Of a stretch of DNA of 34,549 nucleotides, positions 11,759 to 21,038 are shown piece by piece (position 1 is the first letter of the stretch; every line of letters starts with the position of its first letter). The position numbers were made by a program, and so were the translations under genes. This DNA is from Microbotryum silenes-acaulis (taxonomy: Eukaryota > Basidiomycota > Microbotryomycetes > Microbotryales > Microbotryaceae), in NCBI GenBank assembly GCA_003665825.1, contig QPFY01000044.1:1-34549 (forward strand), written 5' to 3'. A model generated the notes under the pieces. The model was given only the letters and a program-made list of their open reading frames with translations. It made no database searches and was not told the origin of the DNA.

Positions 11759-13005
11759 AACGTGGTCAACAACACTGCCATCTTCAACACGATACAACTA
11801 AGACCGCAACCTGAGAAGGCGTGATCACTTTCAGCAACGTGCTAGCTTGCGTCGATGCACCGCTCGAGCGTTCTCGGTCGGACACGTGCTCGGTCAGCGC
11901 ATCGCCTCGATCACCCCGATCGCCGACTCGCTACTCGACCAATGATTGTGGTGAGCTCTTCATTCAGATAGTGCCCAGCTCTCACTTCATTCGCTCACCT
12001 CATGTTCGTCTTTGCTGATCATCACCGCAGTTCAGATCGCGCGCTCGACATTGGCTGATTCGCCGGCAACCGAGCTTCGCACCAAACCGCTCTGTGACTT
12101 GTACGATCATACACTGCGCATTCCTCATTAGCACCATCGAAGAGATGCTCAGCTTTCCGGAGGTCTCGCATCGATGCACACGTCACTCGATCCTTGTTGC
12201 CGCACCCCAAACACTACTGTCGACCTGTGAGGATCACCTCCGCCACCCCCCACATCGTTCACCGTCGTCAACATTGACCGATCGCCCGAGTGCAATCACT
12301 CGCTGTCACATCCCTTTCTTGACCGAACCGACGGGTCTCATCGACGCGGCAAGCTCGGGGGTTGTGGCAACATCTCACGACTCGACTGATCTCGTCGATG
12401 TCGAGACCGGACACCTTCATCGGCTCAAGCACTGGCACCTCGTCTCGACCGCGCCGCGAATCGCTCAACCTCCCGCGCTTGTCATCCAGCTCGTCGAGTC
12501 ATGAAGCCACTACATCTCAACTCGTCGTTCTCAACATCCCACCTTCCCGCTCGCTGTCCTCGCCATTCAACTTGATGGGACAGCTCAAGCTCTTCGATCA
12601 CATCATCTAATCGACTCGACTTTCCGGCAAAATTCTCGACATTTGCCACATAACACCTCCTCATCGCTTCCCATCTTACTCAAACTCCATCCTACGTTGC
12701 GCACGTTGAACCATCCAGTCACGCCTCGGGCTTTTCCGCACCATTCGGCGTTGGACCGTGACGATCTTGCGCACTCACAATCGATCTCGGCGATTCACTT
12801 GACCAGCTTGATACGGGCGACCACCATCCGACCTCTGCAAGTTGCACATTCGTACCCGCTTCAGCAACCCTGGTCATGCGGTCATGGACTGCAATCGGCG
12901 TCGCATGGCGCTCCATCTCCTCTCGTTTCGCTTCTTGCACTCACCTCGCTGGGTGTCGACGAACTCGTTTGGCAGTCACAAAGCGAGCAAACATCCGAAA
13001 GGTCA

Positions 13006-13079
13006 TGGATGAATGAGCGTCGACTCTTTCGGATGAGAATCGAGACCTTTTCGGCGTAATTTGCTTTGCTCGAACTCGT
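13006..13079 (+). repeat. 74-bp segment duplicated at 13218-13291
   Basis: The segment from 'atggatgaatgagcgtcgac' to 'gctttgctcgaactcg' appears twice, 212 bp apart, the second copy with one extra base. Other units have one copy, at the second position. The extra copy has replaced the donor of the first intron-like block. Confidence 0.85.
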
Positions 13080-14835
13080 TCTTACCTCTCTTCACACCGC
13101 GTCTGTGCCCTCTTGCTTATATTTGACTTTTCTTTCGCTCCACCAGGTCTCAGATTCCGGCCTGCGCTTAAGTCGACTCGTTAAACTGCGACTCGCTCGA
13201 AACCGTTTCTAGCTCTCATGGATGAATGAGCGTCGACTCTTTCGGATTGAGAATCGAGACCTTTTCGGCGTAATTTGCTTTGCTCGAACTCGATCTCCTC
13301 TCGATCGGCCCTGACCTCAAAACTCAACTCGGTGCGATTCGACGATGGTGCAAGCTCGTATCTTTGCCGCTGCTGCCTCGGCCACCCAAGACTCGACATT
13401 CGCCGATCCTCGTACCACTCGACTCGACTCGTCTTTCTTTCACTGCACGAAGACACGACGACGCAACGCTTTGCCGTCATGGTGAGACGTCACTTGCTCG
13501 GTACATGCGGCTCGACCTTACTCGACCCGGCACTTGATGTGTCACTCGGAACCGGCTAAGGCAAGCGGAACCCATTCAGCAACTGCAACTGCAACACCCT
13601 CACCATCACCAATCGGAACGACTCGACGACGAACTCGAAGGTATCTACATATACGTCCGGGCTATGTCAATTGCTCACTTGAGCCATCGCGACCGGAATT
13701 GCTCGACCTCGGACGACTCGCTCAGACCGCCGACCATGAGTTGTTTCGATCTGAGCTCTGGCTTGCGACTGGCCCTCCTTGCTGATGAGATCAAGATATG
13801 CCGTGTCACCGCGTACTGCAGATCGTTGGTCACGGAAGACCTGGAATGGGAGCGCTCCCACCGATACGCTCACACGCTCGCACGCCCACATCCGAGTTCG
13901 TGCATTACCATTCCTCGGTTTCTCTTGCGACAAGGTCCCAGCACGCAGACTAGTTTCGGCCTTCTCGCCACGGAGATCCTTGCTCGCCCAGCAGCTTTGA
14001 ACCCGCTGCGAGCGAATTGCTCAAACGCCCGCCTCATCATCCAGCTCGTCAAGGCATCCCAGACCGTCTATGTTCATCCCATGGGACCTCAACATCCCAC
14101 ATTCCCGCTCGTCTCCTTGCCGTTCAAGTTGATCGGACTTGCACGCTGGCTTCCTACCTCGTCGATCGCACCGACCAATCGAGTGTCCGGCAAAGCTCTC
14201 AAGATTTCCCACGGAACACCTCATCCGTTCACGTCTTACTCGAACACCGTCCTACGTTGCGCACGTTGATCCATACAGCCAGGACTCGGGCTTCTTCGGA
14301 CCACTCGGCGCTCGAATTTGGCTTTGGACCGAGACGATCCTTCGCACTCTCAATCGACCTCGGCGATTTGCTCGACCAGCTGGATACGTGCGATCACCAT
14401 CCCACCTCTGCGACTTGCACGTTCGTGCAGACCCTGGTCATTCGGTCATGGACTACGCTCAGCCACGCACAGTGCTGCTTTCCTCGCTTCGCTTGTTCAT
14501 GCACTCACCACGCATGTGTCGACGAAGGTCACTAAGCGCGTGTACGTCTGCAAGGTCAGTGCATGCCTTCAACCCGAAGTCCTTACCTCCCTCCACACCT
14601 TGTGTTGCAAGTGTGTGCAATATTGCTCATGTTTGACAGTTGATTTGCTCCATCTGGTCTTAGACTTCCGCCTGCGCTCAACTCGACTCTTTGGACTCCA
14701 AACCGCTCGCAACCGTTTCCAGTCCGTCTCCCAGAAGAATGGTCGTCGACTCTTCACTGAGATCCGAGCGCTGAGGGCTCAAATCGAACCGAGCTCGCAA
14801 GCTGATCCAAGGAAGCGGATCCGGTTTGAGTGAAG

Positions 14836-15035
14836 TGACATAAAATTGAAAACAGGGCGACATGTTAGAGAAAAGAGACTACTATTTGACAGGTCCATTA
14901 AAATCCTTGAACGATGAAATGTTGCACTCTACGCTGAAGACTTCCACCATCGTACCATCCATGGGTTGGTTTACATTGTCAATATGATTACAGTTTCATG
15001 ACATACTGCTTTTGGAAGATAGCGGATTTGAATTA
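14836..15035. other. Junction of unit 3 with the unique island; 3' flank of the ParB-like gene
   Basis: AT-richer sequence without repeat landmarks and without a supported gene. It lies just past the stop codon of the minus-strand gene and probably holds its 3' untranslated region. No clear polyadenylation signal was identified. Confidence 0.5.
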
Positions 15036-18000
15036 TCATTTACCGGAGGGAGCTGTGTTCAGACGGCGTTTTTGCATGGCAGTCAACGTCAACTGTTTGG
15101 GGGCAGAGGAAGTGGTGGTCGGCTTCGTGGCCAGCGTCGTCTGTTTGGTTTTGGGCGGGGATATGTCGCGTTCAGCCTTCCTCTTCCTACTGTCGCTTTC
15201 AGCCTTCCCCGTCTTGTCATTCGACGGGCCAGCGATGGAGGACCCATTGAATCGGTTGGGGTTCAAGCGCACGGGCATTGGCGAAGAAACGGGTGGAGCG
15301 ACCTTAGCCCCCTTGGCTCGTTGTGGATCAGAGGCAGAGGTCTTGATAGGGCTCTCCGATGCGTCACGGAGTTCTGGCTTGAGCGGCATTGGCGAGGACG
15401 AGTCATGTACAACTAGTCCAATGATGTCGTCGTAGTTCGCATTGCTGAGCGGCAACTGACGACCCGAAGCTGCACCCTTGTTCGACACAGCCGGACGATC
15501 TTCGGCATTGGTGCCCACCTCCTCGGACAAGTCAACATCCATGGGTTGTACCTTTTGCTGCGTGCCTCCTTTGCGAGTGGGAGTGGGTGCGCCAGTACGA
15601 TGCCGGCCTCCAGACTTGACCACAGCTCCCTTACCCTTGCCAGCAACGACTTCCTTGTCCTCCACTTCACTCTTGTACTCAGGGTGCGCAGCCCACTGAA
15701 GGTAGCCTTCCATGGTGGTGACGACATCTGCCTCTGCACGGAAGCATTTCAGGTGTTGATCGAGCTTCTTCACGGTGATCGGTGTCGCCTGCAAACAGAA
15801 AGTAGATATTAGTCTCAATACTTTGGGGAGGGAATTTGACAGCAAGTGTGCCCACCTTGAACTTGACTACAGCACCACTCGCGACAAGGGACGATAGGAA
15901 AGCGAGGAGAGCGGTATCGAGTTGTGTCCCAGATGGACGGACGGTGAACGACTCGCAAGCCAAGACACCGAGATCGATTGCGCGCGAATCTTCGAGTAAC
16001 GTGCGCGCCTGTGTTTGGATCGCCCGAGCCTTGCTCGCCTTGCCTTTGAAAGACGTCTTGGCGCCAGCGTCTTCCTCCGAACCAGAGGTGTTCTCAGGGG
16101 CGGCCTCAAAGGCGTTGTCCAAGACATGCTTCTTCATAGCCGACTGGCGGAAAACGACCATGAGAAAGTGATGATAATATTCATCCAACCGAACAGCCTA
16201 AGAGACACGGCCAAAACCACCCAAGAACGAATCAGCAATCTTGCACCGCAAGGGGAGCCCGAGAGACATGATCAAGAGAGGTAGTCGCGCAAACAATGTT
16301 TGCGCAAGAATGAGTGCAGGGGCCGAAGCGCGCATCCGCAGCCCAGGTGCACTTGAATTCTTATGCACTCCTTGTCACAATAAACTTGACTTACATGAGG
16401 CAGCTTCGGAAGAGCATCTTTGGTACTGGAATTTGCCTTAGCGGCAGCCGCTGGGGTGTTGCGATGTGCGTCACGGGCGTTCTTCGCCACACCCGACCAT
16501 TTGTTGCGCACGTCGGCCGGGATCGGAAGGAACTCGTCGGTGAACACATCGATATCCAAGAACTTGGAGTTCAACCACTCCTTCATCAAGTAGGTGATGG
16601 TCTGTGGGGCTTTGATCCCTTGATGCCGCTCCATTTAATACCCTGATTCTTGAGATTCTTGGTGAACGCATGAGACCCGATCGGAACGACGAGATCATTG
16701 ATGAAGAAGTCAAAATGGGTGTCAGACGCCGCTCGAATCTTGGACCACATTGGCATGCAGGCCCAGCTGCAAGAATCCGCTACCATAGCATCATAACGAC
16801 TCTTCTCTTGTTTGTTGATGATGGGCAAGAACGACTTTGGGTGGGTTGAGGTAGCGTTCGGTTTGGCATCGGCTGATGTAGCGTTCGGTTTGGCGTCAGC
16901 TGGCGCAAGCAAGTTGTCCGCTTTTGCCGATGCGTCGAGTTTTTTTGCGGCCCGTACATCACTATGAGATGCCTTCCGGGGCTCGGGCGGTCCTTTCTTG
17001 ACTTCGAGGGTGCCTACTCCGAGGAACCAAGCGAGATTGATGACACCCGGGGTGGTGAGTCGCTTGATGGTCGCGGGTGTGAAGAACATCAACCACAGTC
17101 GGACGAACTCTGCGTCTGCGCCTGGTGGGGGAACTTGTCGAGTGATTTCGTGCATGAGATCGGGAAGGTCGAAAACGTATTGCGCGGGCTCGGTATTGGG
17201 AACCTTTACGACCTTAATGCGCATCTTAGACATTAGATTCAACACACTGTGCGTCACACAAGACACGAACAGGTCAGCTCAGGAGAACACGGACAGAAAC
17301 GGTCGAGACTGAAGCCGTGCACCCGACGATGCAGAGTGCCTCGGTCGCCGCCGTGGACGGTGAATCCGCTGTGCACTTGATAATCGAATGATTGCCCAAT
17401 TGCTCGAATCGTCGGTGCATGATCAATCCACCGTGCACTCAATGATAGCAGGCCAGGGAGTGGACATGCAGGAGGCAAGACATGAAACTCACGCGTCCAA
17501 ACGGGGCCTCGGTAAAGACAAGTCCGGATTGTCGGGCTTTTTGGCGTCGTCGATTGCCGCAGGAGGAAGGCCTTGATAAGCAAGGAACTCTTCCTCGGGG
17601 GTATCGACTCCCAGCTGAGACACAACGGCGTCAATTGAGAGGGCCATTCGAGTTGCCGCCTGTTGAGGTCGAAAGGGGTGAGCCCGCGTTCAGCCTTTGG
17701 GGACCCCTCAGACGAAATGCTTACCAGACTGCAGCCCGGCGGCGTCAAGGCACGCCAGCCGTAATTGTTCATGTCGCAAAGTCCACGAATCGTCATCCAG
17801 GCTGCTGAATCTTGACAGAGTGTGGCAAGAGTTGTGCACCAGACAGGATGGCGCAACAGGCGAGCGATCGTCAGGGCGAGGTCCGTGCTGACGGTGGGAT
17901 TGTCCGTTGCGATCTCCCTGAAGCGTGTACTACGTGCCTCCGCAACGGCTTCGGGTGTGGGCACGATGCCAGGAATGCGGAGTTCAGAGTCGGCAAGCTC

Positions 18001-18950
18001 GTTGACCCCGCAGAGAAGCGCGTATTGCAGCATCTCGTACACCGAGAACCCGCGCATATGCTCCTGACGATTCGTCCCTTGGACCGATGCGAACAATGCG
18101 TCCGGATCGTCTATGACAGCACGTCGGTAAACGGCGACGGAGAGACGAGCGTACTCGGGTCGATCTGGGCACCTCTCGTGGACGCGCCCTGCAACGTGGT
18201 ACCGATGCTGACCGGCAAGGATGTCCAACTCGTGACCATCGTCGAGCTCGATGCAGTTGTCCGCCTGGGGGTTCGTGATGATCTCGGCGGCTTTTGCTCG
18301 ATACTGGTCAATGAGATATCCTTCGCGGATCTTGAAGGCCTCGTCGGTTTCGTTGGGATGTGGACGCAGAACGACATGGGGCCAAAACATAGAAATCCGG
18401 GGTTTGTAGGACCAATGGTCCGGGTTGTTGCCGGGGCACCAGTTGCGAACGAAGTCGTCGACAGCCCCACTGATTTGCGCTCTGAACGTAGTTGCTTTGG
18501 TGGATGCGTCCCGCGTGTTCAGCGGAGAGACACGAAGCTTCGCAAGCTTGACCTGCGATTTGAGACCCGATTAGAGCGGTAGTCAGTGCCTAACAAATGC
18601 GATTGCGACACCCGAGTGCCGAGTGCCGAGTGCCGCGTGAGGGGTTGGGCGACTTTGTGCACTTACACCGGCAACTTTGTGCATGAGCACCGATCTCTAC
18701 GTCGCCCTTGTCGACTTTGTGCACTTACACGGATTTCTACATCGCCCTTGTTGATACGGAAGGTCTCCAAGGCGCTACGGCCACGGGTCACATTAGGGCC
18801 GCTTAGTCCGGTTGATCGGTCGGCCGGATCGTCTTCGGGCGCGCCTTGTGCGGCGGCTGCATTGGCAGTGAACGAAGGGACGCTCGAGAACGAGTCGAGT
18901 TCTTCTCCACTGGATTCGGACATTGAGCAGTGGGAAGGGAGGCGGTGCAA
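15036..18950 (-). CDS. ParB/Srx-like domain protein, seven exons
   Basis: Exons read on the minus strand are 18950-18729, 18552-17725, 17659-17493, 17246-16642, 16618-16395, 16197-15856 and 15788-15036, giving about 1046 aa; all phases agree. The start is the ATG at 18950, with an alternative at 18923. Residues 1-74 are acidic and Ser-rich. Residues about 130-260 resemble the ParB/Srx N-terminal domain: AGQHRYHVA at 187-195 fits the box II Gly-x-[HR]-Arg motif, and NRQEHMRGFSVYEM from 235 fits box III. Residues about 407-800 are unrecognised. The C-terminus is basic and low-complexity, with RKRKAER (997-1003) as a possible nuclear signal. ParB-family proteins bind DNA and some hydrolyse CTP; Srx binds ATP. 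Function here is unknown, and DNA binding is inference. Two joins are less certain: the fourth intron is a 23-nt GT-AG segment, and exon 3 can also end at an immediate TGA, which would make two genes. Confidence 0.72.
16347..16368. repeat. Near-palindrome in the fifth intron of the ParB-like gene
   Basis: A 22-bp variant with left arm GTGCAC, core GAATTC and right end ATGCAC. It lies in the 197-bp intron 16394-16198, about three times the length of introns without such a site. Confidence 0.55.
16619..16641 (-). other. 23-nt GT-AG segment interrupting the ParB-like reading frame
   Basis: Read on the minus strand it begins GTATTA and ends ATCAAG. Removing it joins two frames in matching phase and restores the string NQGIKAPQTITYLMKEW. 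It is far below the usual 60-75 bp intron size. The alternatives are a frameshifting insertion, or a larger intron (about 86-89 bp, donor near 16690 or 16687, acceptor CCACAG at 16602) that also preserves phase but uses weak donors. Confidence 0.4.
17353..17376. repeat. 24-bp near-palindrome, third intron of the ParB-like gene (first copy)
   Basis: It starts GTGGACGG, has a GAAT-like core and ends GTGCAC. With the site at 17415 it forms a pair 62 bp apart inside the 246-bp intron 17492-17247. Confidence 0.6.
17415..17438. repeat. 24-bp near-palindrome, third intron of the ParB-like gene (second copy)
   Basis: The left arm is GTGCATG, the core TCAATC and the right arm CCGTGCAC. It has exactly the length of the array copies. 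Confidence 0.65.
18553..18728 (-). repeat. First intron of the ParB-like gene with short internal duplications
   Basis: The 176-bp intron holds two GTAAGTGCAC donor-like sequences 62 bp apart (starting at 18728 and 18666 on the minus strand), produced by an imperfect tandem duplication. Only the one at 18728 is in phase with the acceptor at 18553. It also contains three head-to-tail copies of an 8-mer (gagtgccg, 18614-18635). Confidence 0.65.
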
Positions 18951-19728
18951 AGGCTAGACGCGTGAACGTCGAGGGAAGGTGAAGGGCGGAAGACAAAGGG
19001 GGTAGGAGCGGGAAAGACCGAACGCGAGCAGCAGGCGCCTGAGCGCCTGAGCGGAGCTGAGGAAAAGGAGCGAGGGACGGCCAGGGAGGGAGAGCGAGCG
19101 CGAGCGCACTCTCGAGAACCAGTCTGGACCAAAGGCTGTCGTCGAGGTTCATGCGGTCACGAACTGTCACGAAGGAAAAGCTGAACAGCACAAATAAGAC
19201 GCGCGTGAAAGTTGCACGTCTTCCTCTGGCTGACCGATTTCGATTCCCCGCCACGCATCAAAGTACAGGCCGTACCCTCCGAGGCCCTTTCAGACTTGCC
19301 TCATATTTTAACGCAAGTAAGCAACACAAACACCCGACCGTCGAAGGTGTGGCGCCGCCTTGTTGCGCGAGCTGCTCCGGTCCCGCTACGCTACGCCCGC
19401 CCGCTACGCGCTACGGCGCAAGACGTGGAAGGATCCAGTGTCGTTCCTGACAGACATGTCGCATCAACGCAACAGCTACTGACTGAACTAGAACCCCTAT
19501 CACTTACTGCACAGCTCTACGAAGTAGTACAGGCAAGAGTACCCGTATCGCGTTGAAAGTGAGTCAGTCAAGCATTCTCCGATTTCCCCTCGACGACAGC
19601 GAAAGATCGGCCAACCATCCTCCGACATGTGGGGCTCCAGCGCCTCCTGCCGGTGGGGCACGACTTCAACGCCCGAGCGTCCTTCACCAGGCGACCGCCA
19701 CACGACCGCCGACGCCCGAGCATTGTTT

Positions 19729-19752
19729 GTGCACGGTCAATTCATCGTGCAC
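19729..19752. repeat. 24-bp near-palindrome upstream of the plus-strand gene (first copy)
   Basis: The arms are GTGCACGG and TCGTGCAC round a CAATTC core. It is among the closest matches outside the array to the array copies at 9.6-9.98 kb. Confidence 0.75.
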
Positions 19753-19850
19753 CGAGATTTTGCTGTCTCGCTCGATACCCCGGTCTTCAGTTGTTTGATG
19801 CAGGAACGCGATATCGGCACCTTCGGGAGCCGACACGGGTCGAAGTGGCA

Positions 19851-19874
19851 GTGCAGCGCCAAACTTCTGTGCAC
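19851..19874. repeat. 24-bp near-palindrome upstream of the plus-strand gene (second copy)
   Basis: The left arm is GTGCAGCG and the right arm TGTGCAC; the core has diverged to AAAC. It is 122 bp from the first copy and 36 bp before the first well-supported exon at 19910. Confidence 0.6.
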
Positions 19875-19983
19875 AGAGTTCGCGCGCTGACCAAGAGTGT
19901 GATGCGCAGTGCCTGCTACATCCGCCTCTCCCGCGCGTTGGTCAGATGTATCCGGATCGGAAGCCGAGGACGACATCCAGAAC

Positions 19984-21015
19984 ATGGCCGTCGTCGACGA
20001 CATGGACGACAACGTCACCGATGAAGAATCCGCCTCCATCGATGATGCACCTGGGGAAACTCTCCCGGCGTTCGCCGAGCAAGACCGGCACCCAATCACA
20101 CTTCACGATCTGCACTGTGCGAACAAACACTCGCGTGGATTTGCACGCATCAAGCATCAGGTTGACTTCCTTGGTCAAGAGGGGCAGTGCCTCAACCTCG
20201 ACGAGTATGAACCTCCTGACAATTCAGATGATCTCAATGACGACATGCACTCCGCTCCCGGTCAGGTTTGCCAACGAAGCAAGGTCTACCTTGACTACGT
20301 CTTGGTCGTTGGGGAGCCAGGCCAACCTCTTCTCGCGACACGAGTGTTGGGGCTCGAGCCGTTCCTGAATCTCCAGCTGAAGAAATGGTTCACTCATCTC
20401 AACGTGAAGAAGGATGAGCTCCCGTTTTCAATCACGGAGAGGACGTATCGGCTGGGCGAAATCAATATGGGTACCCTGTTCCTCGTTTTGGTTCATGTCG
20501 AAGGCTCGGAGGAAGAGATCCACCCGAGGTTTGAGTCGCTGAAGCGAACTGCGGTGCTCAAAGCGCATGGCGATTCGATCCACGACTATATTGTCGATGA
20601 TATTCTTTCCGACTCAGTGTGAGCCCTGACGATCAACAATACATCATGATAGACGTCTAATCGTGCTTTGGTATTGTCCCTTTCCAGGTTTGCGACTGTT
20701 TGCGGCGGCAACAAGAAGAAAGACAAGACCTACAAGCTCAACAACGAAAACCTTGTCAAGTTCCAGAGGCTATTCTTTGAGCGCATGCCATTACTTCGGG
20801 CCCGACTCGGCACACTTGGCCAGGTCACAAACCCGACATTCGTCGTCATTGAATACGGGCAAAACATCTTACTGAGTGACGACACTCCAATCCGCGCCCC
20901 GGAGCAAGTGGAAAGCATCGATGATGTGGCATACCAGCTGCAGTCGTATTTTTCGCGCGCATTTCTGCCCAATCCTACTCACATCTCACTTGCGATTGCC
21001 ACCAACATTGAGTAG
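19984..21015 (+). CDS. Unrecognised protein, N-terminal frame of the plus-strand gene
   Basis: Two exons, 19984-20618 and 20688-21015, are joined by a 69-bp GTGAGC...CCAG intron with phase agreement, giving at least 320 aa. The first in-frame ATG is at 19984. The open frame extends back to an acceptor-like CGCAG at 19909, so the true start is probably in an upstream exon. The first 60 residues are very acidic (VVDDMDDNVTDEESASIDD). The rest is globular in character (RSKVYLDYVLVVGE, INMGTLFLVLVHVEG, NPTFVVIEYGQNILL), with a basic GGNKKKDKTYK patch after the intron. No family is recognised. The frame stops at TAG 21013-21015. The next long frame opens at ATG 21039 and continues the same type of sequence, so the two may be one gene with an unresolved splice or a mutation, or two genes on one transcript. 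Confidence 0.6.
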
Positions 21016-21038
21016 GAAATAGGGCTTAGCGGATTCAG

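Larger units (their letters stand above)
10778..14835 (+). repeat. Subtelomeric repeat unit 3
   Basis: It begins at 'cggacgatcgag...gacagtgctaac' and carries the family landmarks: 'ctctctagtcctgaag' near 11376, 'gcgcgccaacgcccctttcc' near 11537, the palindrome at 11745, 'gatgcaccgctcgagcgt' near 11854 and 'cgcatcgatgcacacgtcact' near 12168. In the first module the donor-like GTCAGT is replaced by GTCATGG near 13000. In the second module the CCACCAG acceptor has become CCATCTG (near 14650). It is truncated after the 'gaatggtcgtcgactctt' point near 14755, which corresponds to about 29405 in unit 4, and then meets island sequence. Confidence 0.72.
18951..19983. promoter_or_regulatory. Divergent intergenic region, probable two-way promoter and unresolved 5' part of the plus-strand gene
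   Basis: This lies between the ATG of the minus-strand gene and the first in-frame ATG of the plus-strand gene. 18960-19150 is purine-rich on the plus strand and 19370-19420 has GC-rich 'cgctacg' repeats. A plausible upstream exon ends at 19724 (frame ...ATRPPTPEH) and joins in phase to 19910 (PATSASPARWSDVSGS) across a 185-bp intron holding two near-palindromes. No ATG opens that frame in this exon, so at least one further exon would be needed. No TATA box was identified. Confidence 0.4.

Noticed and set aside
14998..15435. Plus-strand frame of 145 codons opposite the last exon of the ParB-like gene
   Set aside because: It is antisense to a well-supported exon and has no features of its own.
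18586..18957. Plus-strand frame opposite the first exon and intron of the ParB-like gene
   Set aside because: It crosses an intron and exon on the other strand and its sequence is low-complexity.
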